Positions 17,539-24,901 of a stretch of 35,190 bases of DNA are shown here, in pieces (position 1 is the first letter of the stretch; each line of letters begins with the position of its first letter). A program made the translations under genes and the position numbers. Below the pieces are notes generated by a model, which worked only from the letters and a program-made list of their open reading frames with translations, did not search any database and was not told where the DNA came from. The DNA is from Oscillospiraceae bacterium (GTDB lineage Bacteria; Bacillota; Clostridia; Saccharofermentanales; Saccharofermentanaceae). The stretch covers positions 1-35,190 of the forward strand of contig CADBGD010000012.1 of assembly GCA_902794115.1 (NCBI GenBank), in the 5' to 3' direction.

Positions 17539-17966
17539 CAGACTTCCTCCTCCTCAGAAGAAGCGTCGTCTGCTTCCTCGTTTTCAACGAATTCTTCGAC
17601 TACGTCCATTACCGGCTCCTCGGAAGATTCATCCGAAGCGGCATTTTCAGCATTCTCGGAAGCACCTTCCATAGCGGCTTCCGCATCCAGGCGGGCCTGG
17701 TTCTCAGCGGCTTCCTTCGCCAGACGGCGGGCTTCCTCGATCTCCGGACGGAGCGGGACATACGGTGTATGCTGTCCTTCTACGCCGACTACCTTATCAG
17801 CGGCAATCTCCTTGCACGCCAGAGTAACGAAACTCGGTGTCGGATCATCTACCATCGGCTGGGCGCCGTCCACCAGCTGGCGGGCACGCTTAGCTACCAG
17901 CATACACAGGGAATACCGGCATTCGGCCTTTGGTAACAGTTCTTCAACAGACGGATCAACTAACAT
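17538..17966 (-). CDS. rpoZ: RNA polymerase omega subunit with long acidic tail
   Basis: Residues 1-70 match omega ([37 protein letters not shown]), a small subunit that helps RNA polymerase assembly. The protein continues with an [16 protein letters not shown] helix and about 60 very acidic residues (ending [13 protein letters not shown]); most omega proteins lack such a tail. I chose the ATG at 17966, 8 nt after GGGAGG. A TTG two codons earlier is only 2 nt from GGAGG and is less likely. The gene lies 48 bp after gmk and overlaps glyS by one base. The order remA-gmk-rpoZ is the common one in Bacillota. Confidence 0.93.
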   Translation of the reverse strand: MLVDPSVEELLPKAECRYSLCMLVAKRARQLVDGAQPMVDDPTPSFVTLACKEIAADKVVGVEGQHTPYVPLRPEIEEARRLAKEAAENQARLDAEAAMEGASENAENAASDESSEEPVMDVVEEFVENEEADDASSEEEEV

Positions 17967-18014
17967 TTTCAATTCCTCCCTTTATTATTGACCTTCAAGT
18001 ACGCTTCATGTTTC

Positions 18015-18620
18015 TTATTCGGCAAGAAGTGTGTCCACTTCTACGCTTCTTCTTTGGTACCGGCAATGCTCTGCCAGCATGATGGCGGCAATCTCATCGG
18101 CCGCCTGCTCTACGCTCCGGTTCGTCACCACGTAATCGAACTTCGGCGCTTTCTCGATCTCGCCTCTGGCCTCCGAAAGTCTCTTCTCGACCAGATCTTC
18201 TGTCTCGGTCCCTCTTCCCACCAGTCGGTTTCTCAGTTCATCGAAAGACGGCGGCAGAAGGAAGATCGTGACGGTCTCGTCAAATTTCTCTTTCAGCGCC
18301 AGGCTTCCCGGAACGGTCAGATCCAAAAGCACGTCCTGTCCTCCCTGGGACATGGTCAGAAGCGGGGTAAGCGGGGTTCCGTAGTAATTTCCGACATACT
18401 GGTCATATTCCACGATCTCGCCGTCGGCGATCATCTTCTCGAACTCTTCCCGGGTCCGGAAATAATATTCCACTCCATCCTGCTCTTCTCCACGCGGCGC
18501 ACGTGATGTGGCCGAGATGGATCTTCCGCTGTCCGGCAGCATCTCCCGTAATCTCTCGATAACGGTGCCCTTGCCGACGCCGGACGGACCGGATATGGAA
18601 ACGATCAGACCATTGCCCAT
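18015..18620 (-). CDS. gmk: Guanylate kinase
   Basis: The 201-residue enzyme phosphorylates GMP to GDP with ATP, and is needed for GTP and (p)ppGpp pools. The P-loop GPSGVGKGT is at the N-terminus, followed by the GMP-binding segment with TSRAPRGEEQDGVEYYF, and later LLDLTVPGSLALKE and IFLLPPS as in the family. Length is normal. It starts 4 bp after the remA stop codon, and its ribosome binding site (GAGGAG) lies inside the end of remA, so the two are coupled. Confidence 0.96.
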   Translation of the reverse strand: MGNGLIVSISGPSGVGKGTVIERLREMLPDSGRSISATSRAPRGEEQDGVEYYFRTREEFEKMIADGEIVEYDQYVGNYYGTPLTPLLTMSQGGQDVLLDLTVPGSLALKEKFDETVTIFLLPPSFDELRNRLVGRGTETEDLVEKRLSEARGEIEKAPKFDYVVTNRSVEQAADEIAAIMLAEHCRYQRRSVEVDTLLAE

Positions 18621-18624
18621 ATAC

Positions 18625-18879
18625 TTACTTCTTCTCCTCGTTCTTCAAATCTTCCAGTGCGGCGGAGATCTCCTCCGGCGGCAGCGACGACAGGATAATG
18701 TGACCACTGTCCGTCACCAGCACGGCCTTGCTCTTCTTTCCGGAAGAGCAGTCCACCAGCGCACCTCTATCTCTTGCATCCTGCACCAGTCTGCGGATCG
18801 GGGCCGATTCCGAACCGGCCACGCAGACCAGTCTCTTCTCGGATACCATATTTCCAAAACCGATGTCGATAAATGCCAT
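18625..18879 (-). CDS. remA: RemA-like regulatory protein (DUF370)
   Basis: The 84-residue protein has the conserved pattern of the RemA/YlzA family: INxGFGN-like opening (FIDIGFGNMV), SAPIRRLVQDAR, and the end GHIILSSLPPEEI. In Bacillus RemA is a DNA-binding activator of biofilm matrix genes; in Clostridia the gene is widespread between yicC and gmk, but its targets are less known. It lies 12 bp after yicC and 4 bp before gmk. Confidence 0.93.
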   Translation of the reverse strand: MAFIDIGFGNMVSEKRLVCVAGSESAPIRRLVQDARDRGALVDCSSGKKSKAVLVTDSGHIILSSLPPEEISAALEDLKNEEKK

Positions 18880-18891
18880 ACGTTCTTCCTC

Positions 18892-19779
18892 TTATACCAG
18901 ATTCTGGATCTGCTCGCGGATCTTTTCCAGTTCCGTCTTCATATCCAGTACGTGGTTCGTGATCGTCAGATCATTGGCCTTCGAGCCGATGGTGTTGACC
19001 TCCCGGTTCATTTCCTGAAGAAGGAAGTCCAGTCTCTTTCCGATGCTGCCCTTGCCATTCAGCGTTTCACGAAGCTGGCTCATATGGCTGGAAAGACGGG
19101 TCAGTTCCTCGTCGATGGCGCACTTGTCGGCAAACAGGGCCACTTCCGCTTCTCTTCTGGCTTCGTCATAGACCAGGCTGGCCTTCTCGTCCAGCAGATC
19201 CTGAACACGGGCCATCAGGCGGGCGCGGTATTCCTTCGGTACCAGCGGGGCACGAAGCAGGATCGCGGCATGGAGACTCTCAAACACACTGACCTTGGTA
19301 AGAAGGTCGTCTACCAGCTTCTGTCCCTCGATACTTCTCATCTTCAGCATATCCTCGATGGCAGCATCCACCACAGGCAGAAGCTCGGCACCGGCTTCTT
19401 CCGGAGTCAGGCTGGTGGCGCGGGCCACAAGCACATCCGGGAAACGGGCGATCTGATACGCATCGGTAGTATCGGGGCGGCCTGTCTCTTCGGAGATTCG
19501 GGAAATGGCTTCGGAGTAAGCCTTGGCCAGACCGGCATTCAGTTCCACGGTCTGGTTTCCGTCTCCTACATCCTCGATGGTCACAAAGACATCGATCTTA
19601 CCGCGCAGAAGCTGTTCGGAGATCTTTTCACGGATCTTATTTTCCAGGGCAATATAGCCTCTCGGCATTCTAACGGAAATATCGCAGAATCGATTGTTTA
19701 CTGATTTAATTTCGACAAGATAGCGCCGAGTCGCGTAGGTAGCCTCCCCGCGGCCATAACCCGTCATGCTGAATGCCAT
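18892..19779 (-). CDS. yicC: YicC/YloC family endoribonuclease
   Basis: The 295-residue protein has the family's opening MAFSMTGYGRGEA, the segment EIKSVNNRFCDISVRMPR and the C-terminal DUF1732 part ending in IGSKANDLTITNHVLDMKTELEKIREQIQNL. YicC of E. coli is an endoribonuclease acting on RNA; the function in Clostridia is inferred. It is the first gene of the remA-gmk-rpoZ-glyS run, with a GGAGAC ribosome binding site and a promoter and hairpin in its leader. Confidence 0.94.
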   Translation of the reverse strand: MAFSMTGYGRGEATYATRRYLVEIKSVNNRFCDISVRMPRGYIALENKIREKISEQLLRGKIDVFVTIEDVGDGNQTVELNAGLAKAYSEAISRISEETGRPDTTDAYQIARFPDVLVARATSLTPEEAGAELLPVVDAAIEDMLKMRSIEGQKLVDDLLTKVSVFESLHAAILLRAPLVPKEYRARLMARVQDLLDEKASLVYDEARREAEVALFADKCAIDEELTRLSSHMSQLRETLNGKGSIGKRLDFLLQEMNREVNTIGSKANDLTITNHVLDMKTELEKIREQIQNLV

Positions 19780-19812
19780 GAAAAAGTCTCCATTTCACAT
19801 ATAGTCGAATAT

Positions 19813-19842
19813 CGCGTCATCGCCGGGCCCGGCAACAACGCG
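19813..19842 (-). promoter_or_regulatory. Strong hairpin in the leader of the yicC operon
   Basis: On the minus strand CGCGTTGTTGCC pairs with GGCGATGACGCG over 12 bp (three G-U wobbles) around a GGGCCC loop. No T run follows, so it is not a terminator. It lies about 10-40 nt after the expected start point and about 33 nt before the yicC ATG. Confidence 0.6.
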
Positions 19843-19859
19843 CATTTTTCGTACATAGA

Positions 19860-19888
19860 ATTATAGTACAGGTCCGAAATTTACGCAA
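19860..19888 (-). promoter_or_regulatory. Sigma-A type promoter for the yicC-remA-gmk-rpoZ-glyS run
   Basis: TTGCGT (19883-19888) and a perfect TATAAT (19860-19865) are spaced by 17 bp on the minus strand. The leader to the yicC start is about 75 nt. Confidence 0.7.
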
Positions 19889-19942
19889 GTGTCAAAATGT
19901 GATTTCTTCCTAGAGCCGCAAGGCTTTCGGGAAATTTTCAAC

Positions 19943-20665
19943 TTATATTTCCACGGGGTCAAAGCGGAGATAGTCCGCCGAAATGAGCCGGTACTCCACT
20001 CCGTTTTTCTCTCCGTTATAGGCTTTCTGGTGCCCGCGGCCGTGCAAATGCCCGTAAAGACAGAGTTCCACGCCGTACTTTTCCAGCGTGTCGGTAAAGC
20101 CGTTGGAACGTCTCGGATCGTAGATCGGCGGGTAATGGAGCATGGCGACTCTCCGAAGAGATCCGGGCTCGGTCCCGTCTGACTCCCACTTCTGGAGAGC
20201 ATCCTGCAAAGATCTTTCCAGTCTTCCCACTTCCCGAAGATAGATCTTCTCATCGGCTTCTTTACTTTCCGGATTTTCCGGAAGGAGCCATCCTCTAGTA
20301 CCGGCCACCAGTGTATTTTCCACCACAAAGCCGTTATTTTTCAGCACCTTCATGGAAGTCAGGCCTTTTTCAATTAGGAAATCTTCCACTTTCTTGTTGG
20401 TGCCCCACCAGTAATCGTGATTGCCTTTACTTAAGATCTTCGTGCCGGGAAGGGATTCAATGAACTGAAGGTCGGAAAGGGCTTCCTCCATAGAAATGCC
20501 CCAGGAAATATCTCCCGGGATCAGGACCGTGTCTCCGTCCTTGATCTTCCCTCTCCAGGCCTCTTCCAGACGGGCCACATAGTTCTGCCAGCCCGGACCG
20601 AACACGTCCATAGGCTTATTCGTCGAAAGAGACAAGTGCAGATCGGCGATGGCAAAAATACTCAA
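19943..20665 (-). CDS. Metallophosphoesterase (calcineurin-like)
   Basis: The 240-residue protein carries the full two-metal motif set: DLH (Asp8, His10), PGDISWG, GNHDYWW, LHYPPIY and GHLHGRGH. It would hydrolyse a phosphoester; the substrate is unknown. The motif at residue 8 fixes the start at the TTG codon (20663-20665), which follows AAGGAG by about 10 nt. It comes 107 bp after uvrC on the same strand; the gap holds a possible extended -10 (TGGTATCAT near 20709-20717), so it may have its own promoter. Confidence 0.9.
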   Translation of the reverse strand: MSIFAIADLHLSLSTNKPMDVFGPGWQNYVARLEEAWRGKIKDGDTVLIPGDISWGISMEEALSDLQFIESLPGTKILSKGNHDYWWGTNKKVEDFLIEKGLTSMKVLKNNGFVVENTLVAGTRGWLLPENPESKEADEKIYLREVGRLERSLQDALQKWESDGTEPGSLRRVAMLHYPPIYDPRRSNGFTDTLEKYGVELCLYGHLHGRGHQKAYNGEKNGVEYRLISADYLRFDPVEI

Positions 20666-20772
20666 CTTGGAAAAGCTCCTTTTCTAATCAGGCTACTAGT
20701 TAATGATACCATACCCGCGGACTTTCCGTTTTCCGGCATTCCCTATTTCTTCGGGAAATGCACCTGTCCCCG

Positions 20773-22644
20773 TCAGTTCTCCGGGTGGAAATGGGCGTAG
20801 ATGGCCTCCGCATCTTTCTGCGACAGGCGCTCCACTTTCGCCAGATCTTCCACAGATGCCTGGGAGATGGCCTTAATGGAGCCCAGTTCCTTCATCAGGT
20901 TCTTTCTCTTGGCCGTACCGATACCCGGAATGGTCTCCAGAGAATAGGTGAGATTTCTCTTCTTGCTGAGTTTTCGCTGATAGGTGATAGCGAAGCGGTG
21001 GACTTCGTTCTGTACCGCGGTCACCAGACGGAACAGCGCCAGCATCTCTTCGTCATTTCTGGCCTCTTCCTGAAGGTCGATCTCCACCCCGTCCCGGTTC
21101 ACGAGCCCATGGGTTCTGTGGCGGCGGTCTTTGACCATGCCGGCCAGCGCGACCTTATCCTGAAGGCCAAGTTCACACAGCACCTCATAGATGGCATTGA
21201 CCTGTCCCATGCCGCCGTCAGCCAGGATCAGATCCGGCATTTTTGCAAATTTATCGTCTCCGCTGTGGGTAAAGCGGCGGGTCAGTACTTCCCGCATGGA
21301 GGCATAGTCATCCTGGCCTTCCACGGTCTTGATCTTAAAAAGCCGGTAGGATGTCTTATCCGGGCGTCCGGATGTAAATACCACCATGCCGCCGCAGCGG
21401 TCATCGTTACCCAGGTTACTGATATCGTAGGATTCGATCCTGGAAGGCACTTCCGGAAGGCCCAGTTTTTCGGCCAGAAGCCGAAGCGCGGTATCCACGC
21501 TTTCGTTACTGGAACCCACACGAAGTATCCGTCTTCGAAGCGCCTCTTTGGCATTGCTGTTGGCAAGTTCCAGAAGTCTGGCGCCGTCGCCTCTTTGCGG
21601 TACGTGAAGTGCGACCTTATGTCCGGCCATATCAGAGATCGCCTGTTCCACCGTTTCCCGGTCTTCCAGTTCGATGGACACCAGGATCTCTTTCGGGATC
21701 GCGGCCGCCGTCGGATAGTACTGCATAAGGAAAGCCTCCAGAAGGCTTTCTTCCGTCTCCCCTTCATCTTTCAGGAAATAGGTGGAAGAGCCGATAATGC
21801 GGCCGGAACGAAGTTCCAGTTTCCGGAAACACATCTCGCCGGCATCGCGGAAGAATCCCACCGCGTCTCTGTCGGACTCTCTGGGGAAAGACACGTTCTG
21901 GCCCGCCATCAGCTGGGTCAGTGCAGAAAGGCGGTCCCGGTAGACCGCGGCTTTTTCAAAGTCCAGCGCTTCGGATGCCTGCTCCATCTGGGTCTGCAGA
22001 TCCTTTAAGATCCCGTCGTATTTGCCTTCGAAGAAACGGCAGATGTCCTCCATGACTTTTCTGTATTCGGAAGCCGGTACGTCTCCCCGGCAGGGACCGA
22101 CGCATCTTCCGATGTGATAATTCAGGCAGGGACGCTCCTTTCCGATATCTCTCGGAAGGACTTTCTTACAGGTCTTTGTAGGAAAAATATCCCGAAGCGC
22201 CTGAAGCGCACGGAAAAGATCGCCGCTTAAATACGGTCCGTAGTATTTCGCCCCTACCATATTCTTATCCGGGCGGAATACTTTCATGATGCGCGGATAT
22301 TCCTCCTGCATCGTCACGCAGACATAAGGAAATCCTTTGTCGTCCCGCAGCAGGATGTTGTAATGGGGCTGATACCGCTTGATCAGATTACACTCGAGGA
22401 GAAGCGCTTCCAGCTCACTTGCCACCACCACATACTCGAAGTCGGCCACATGCGAGATCATGGCCATGACTTTGGCGTTGCCCTTCGGATTCTTTCCGAA
22501 ATAGCTCCGCAGGCGGTTTCTTAAGTTCTTCGCTTTTCCCACATATATGACAGAATCCGAGGCGTCCTTCATCAGGTACACTCCCGGATCCGTAGGTACT
22601 ATATCTAATCTTGCGTCAAATGTGGATGTGCCGTCACCGATCAT
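20773..22644 (-). CDS. uvrC: UvrABC system protein C (excinuclease subunit)
   Basis: The 623-residue protein makes both incisions in nucleotide excision repair together with UvrB. The N-terminal GIY-YIG nuclease is visible (GVYLMKD at 21, YVGKAKNLRNRL from 34), then four cysteines around 155-185, a UVR domain that binds UvrB (LQTQMEQASEALDFEKAAVYRD), the RNase H-like second nuclease (ESYDISNLGNDDRCGGMVVF; LILADGGMGQVNA) and tandem helix-hairpin-helix motifs at the end (IPGIGTAKRKNLMKELGS). Length and order are normal. Its start overlaps the stop of the HPr-like gene by 4 bp (ATGA), so the two are translationally coupled. Confidence 0.97.
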   Translation of the reverse strand: MIGDGTSTFDARLDIVPTDPGVYLMKDASDSVIYVGKAKNLRNRLRSYFGKNPKGNAKVMAMISHVADFEYVVVASELEALLLECNLIKRYQPHYNILLRDDKGFPYVCVTMQEEYPRIMKVFRPDKNMVGAKYYGPYLSGDLFRALQALRDIFPTKTCKKVLPRDIGKERPCLNYHIGRCVGPCRGDVPASEYRKVMEDICRFFEGKYDGILKDLQTQMEQASEALDFEKAAVYRDRLSALTQLMAGQNVSFPRESDRDAVGFFRDAGEMCFRKLELRSGRIIGSSTYFLKDEGETEESLLEAFLMQYYPTAAAIPKEILVSIELEDRETVEQAISDMAGHKVALHVPQRGDGARLLELANSNAKEALRRRILRVGSSNESVDTALRLLAEKLGLPEVPSRIESYDISNLGNDDRCGGMVVFTSGRPDKTSYRLFKIKTVEGQDDYASMREVLTRRFTHSGDDKFAKMPDLILADGGMGQVNAIYEVLCELGLQDKVALAGMVKDRRHRTHGLVNRDGVEIDLQEEARNDEEMLALFRLVTAVQNEVHRFAITYQRKLSKKRNLTYSLETIPGIGTAKRKNLMKELGSIKAISQASVEDLAKVERLSQKDAEAIYAHFHPEN

Positions 22645-22904
22645 TGGATCTTCGGATCATTCAGATATCCGACCAATGTCTCGACTGCCTCTTCCTGATC
22701 ATCGCCGTCCGCGGTGATCTCGATCTCCGCATCATTCTCGATGCCCAGAGACATCACGCCAAGAAGGCTCTTCGCATTGGCCCGTCTTCCGGATCTGGTC
22801 AGATAGATGCTGCTCTTGAATGCAGACGCCTTCTGAATCAGGATCGCTACTGCCTTCATCTGGAGTGCTTCGTCGCACTGAAAAGTCACTGTCTGAGAAA
22901 CCAT
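22641..22904 (-). CDS. HPr-family protein, Crh-like (Gln15, Ser46; no phosphoryl-transfer histidine)
   Basis: The 87-residue protein has the HPr fold pattern but residue 15 is Gln in ALQMKAVA where HPr has the phospho-accepting His of GLHARPA. The regulatory serine is kept exactly at position 46 (NAKSLLGVMSLGI). This combination is that of Bacillus Crh, which cannot pass phosphate in the PTS but, when phosphorylated at Ser by HPr kinase, works with CcpA in catabolite repression. The Arg17 and Pro18 of HPr are also changed (to Lys and Ala). Such HPr-like genes next to uvrC may thus be regulatory rather than part of sugar uptake; this is inference. It has a near-consensus promoter and an AAGGAGG ribosome binding site. 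Confidence 0.88.
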   Translation of the reverse strand: MVSQTVTFQCDEALQMKAVAILIQKASAFKSSIYLTRSGRRANAKSLLGVMSLGIENDAEIEITADGDDQEEAVETLVGYLNDPKIQ

Positions 22905-22985
22905 GTTCCATCCTCCTTGAGGTTCTATATGTATCTGTCTACGCCGAAAAACGTGCGTAAACTCCTCTTTCTAAACTACAAGGAA

Positions 22986-23014
22986 AGTATAGAAACACTT
23001 AAGTTTAATGTCAA
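22986..23014 (-). promoter_or_regulatory. Sigma-A promoter for the Crh-like gene and uvrC
   Basis: A perfect TTGACA (23009-23014) and TATACT (22986-22991) are separated by 17 bp on the minus strand. The leader of about 75 nt contains an 8-bp stem (GTTTACGC with GCGTAGAC). No LexA-type SOS box was noticed. Confidence 0.8.
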
Positions 23015-23056
23015 TAATTTGCCGTTACCGCCATTTGATTTTCGTGTTTTTGTGTC

Positions 23057-23076
23057 AAAAACACTTCTCCGAAGTG
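23057..23076 (-). terminator. Rho-independent terminator after rimI
   Basis: CACTTC and GAAGTG form a 6-bp stem with a 3-nt loop, followed on the minus strand by five T. It lies about 20 bp past the rimI stop codon and ahead of the next promoter. Confidence 0.8.
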
Positions 23077-23094
23077 GCATTTCTTGTCATTCTG

Positions 23095-23544
23095 TCATAT
23101 AGAAAGAGAAAAGAGTATGGCATCATCTTTCGGTGCTTCGTAGTAGTTCTTTCTTCTTCCCACTTCTTCAAAACCGAACGCCCGGTACATATGGATAGCC
23201 GCCTCGTTTTCCGAGCGCACTTCCAGGTGAAGACGGGTGATCTTTTTTGCCTGGCAGAATCTCCGTATCTCTTCGAGGATGATCCGTCCCAGCCCCTGTC
23301 TTCTGTACTTTCTTTTCACGGCGATAATGGCGATCTCCGCCTCGTCGATCACATACTGGAGGGCGTAATATCCGATGATCTCCCCGGTCTCTTTTTCCTT
23401 GGCGCACATCAGTGTCCGCACGGACTCATCGGAGGCAAAGGTCCAGAGGGAATCCACGCTCCACGGATCCGGGAACGAAGCGATCTCAATTTCATGAATG
23501 CCTTCTAAATCTTCTTTTCTTGCTCTTTGAAACTCGATATTCAT
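23095..23544 (-). CDS. rimI: Ribosomal-protein-alanine N-acetyltransferase RimI
   Basis: The 149-residue GNAT-fold protein carries the acetyl-CoA binding motif in KYRRQGLGRIILEEI and the RimI-like segments FPDPWSVDSL and LHLEVRSENEAAIHMYRAFGFEEVGRR. RimI acetylates the N-terminus of ribosomal protein S18 in E. coli. The position directly after tsaE and tsaB is the standard clostridial arrangement and supports the name. GGAGG precedes the ATG; the gap to tsaB is 15 bp. Confidence 0.92.
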   Translation of the reverse strand: MNIEFQRARKEDLEGIHEIEIASFPDPWSVDSLWTFASDESVRTLMCAKEKETGEIIGYYALQYVIDEAEIAIIAVKRKYRRQGLGRIILEEIRRFCQAKKITRLHLEVRSENEAAIHMYRAFGFEEVGRRKNYYEAPKDDAILFSLSI

Positions 23545-23559
23545 CCTCGTCCCTCCTTT

Positions 23560-24333
23560 TTACTTTATATCGTTGGTGCTGTAGTAGCGGATCGGGACGG
23601 ATTCCACATCCTTTCCCTGTTCTTTTGCCATTCTTTCCGCCTGGGTCTTGGCCCGATATACCGGCATCAGCGCGCTGGCGGGATATTTTTCCAGAAGTGC
23701 TTTTCCCGGATCTTTTTCGCCGGCAAATGCACTTGTCACCTCTTCAGCCATCTTCGCCACTGCTTCAGAATGGATCTCATCAAAACCTTCCCGGAATTCC
23801 ACATTTTCCGAGATCTCGTCAAGAAGCATCTTTCCGCCGTTTCCGATCAGAACGATTTTGCTATCGGGCGCATTTTCCTTCCGCCAGGAAAGGCAGGCCT
23901 CCGCGATCTTTTCCACTTCCGCGGCCCCTTCCGGGATCACTTCTTTTCCATGGAAATAACCGGCTGCCCAGGCACGGCGGTTTCTACAGTCGATCATGGG
24001 GACCACCAGTGCATTTTCCAAAGAAAGCGGATACGCCATCGCCGCCAGAGACGACACCGGGATCGCCGGTTTTCCCAGGACCAGCGCCATGGTCTTAATA
24101 GCCGAGACGCCGATACGGATACCGGTAAAGGAACCGGGGCCCACGGTACAGGCCAGGGCGTCCAGATCCTCGTATTTCATGCCGTTTTTTTCCATCAGGT
24201 CATGGACCTGGGGCATAAAAGTCTGGGAATGGGTAAGTCCGTTATTTAGAAAGCGGGCGTCAACGACGTTCCCATCCGAAAGAAGGCAGCTGGAGCAGGC
24301 CCGGTTCGATGTATCACATGCCAGGATCTTCAT
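23560..24333 (-). CDS. tsaB: tRNA threonylcarbamoyladenosine biosynthesis protein TsaB
   Basis: The 257-residue protein has the ASKHA-fold opening MKILACDTSNRACSSCLL and the conserved VGPGSFTGIRIGVSAIKTMAL segment. TsaB is the non-catalytic partner that holds TsaD and TsaE in the complex that adds threonylcarbamoyl to A37 of ANN-decoding tRNAs. Its start overlaps the tsaE stop codon by 4 bp. The C-terminal 90 residues are more variable, ending VPIRYYSTNDIK. TsaD is not in this window. Confidence 0.95.
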   Translation of the reverse strand: MKILACDTSNRACSSCLLSDGNVVDARFLNNGLTHSQTFMPQVHDLMEKNGMKYEDLDALACTVGPGSFTGIRIGVSAIKTMALVLGKPAIPVSSLAAMAYPLSLENALVVPMIDCRNRRAWAAGYFHGKEVIPEGAAEVEKIAEACLSWRKENAPDSKIVLIGNGGKMLLDEISENVEFREGFDEIHSEAVAKMAEEVTSAFAGEKDPGKALLEKYPASALMPVYRAKTQAERMAKEQGKDVESVPIRYYSTNDIK

Positions 24334-24896
24334 GCCTTTTTTCCTCCTTCTTCCGCTTCGTCCGCTTTTTCCGATTCGTCTGCGTTTTCCGATTCGTCTG
24401 CTTTTTCTATTTCAGTATACTTCATATCCAGCTGTTTTTTCACTTCGTCGATCTTTCCCTGATCTTTCGCGGAATAACAGATCTTTATCGTTCTTTCGTC
24501 GCCGGTGCCGGAAATGGAAATGGCGATCCGGTCCTCCGGAAGGGCATCTTCGATGACCGAGCTCCACTCAATGGCGCAGACGCCATCTCTGTCGAAATAC
24601 TCGTCGAGGCCCGCGTCGTAGAAATCATCGCTGGAGCTTAAGCGGTAGGTGTCGAAATGAAAAAGTTTCGCCACTCCGTTTGCATCGTTATATTCGTTCA
24701 CGATAGTAAAGGTGGGGCTGGTGACCCGTGAGCGAAGACCCATACCCCGGGCTAGTCCCCGGGTAAAGGCTGTCTTTCCGGCGCCCAGATCTCCGTCCAA
24801 TGTGATCACATCTCCGGATTTCGCCGCCTGGCCCAGTGCTTCTCCTAAGGCTTCCGTCTCTTCTACCGATCTGCTTGTTATCTCCCAGATTTCCAT
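24330..24896 (-). CDS. tsaE: tRNA threonylcarbamoyladenosine biosynthesis ATPase TsaE, with charged tail
   Basis: The first 150 residues are a normal TsaE: Walker A in DGDLGAGKTAFTRGLARGMG, then SPTFTIVNEY, FHFDTYRL and a CAIEWSS segment. TsaE is the P-loop ATPase that drives turnover of the t6A complex. The protein then carries about 40 extra residues with a short repeat (ADESENADESEKADEAEE), which is not part of the family core and is probably disordered. The gene starts 5 bp after the amidohydrolase gene and overlaps tsaB by 4 bp. Confidence 0.94.
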   Translation of the reverse strand: MEIWEITSRSVEETEALGEALGQAAKSGDVITLDGDLGAGKTAFTRGLARGMGLRSRVTSPTFTIVNEYNDANGVAKLFHFDTYRLSSSDDFYDAGLDEYFDRDGVCAIEWSSVIEDALPEDRIAISISGTGDERTIKICYSAKDQGKIDEVKKQLDMKYTEIEKADESENADESEKADEAEEGGKKA

Positions 24897-24901
24897 GAAC
24901 G

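Noticed and set aside
17967..17972. TTG start two codons upstream for rpoZ
   Set aside because: Only 2 nt from GGAGG; the ATG at 17966 has normal 8-nt spacing.
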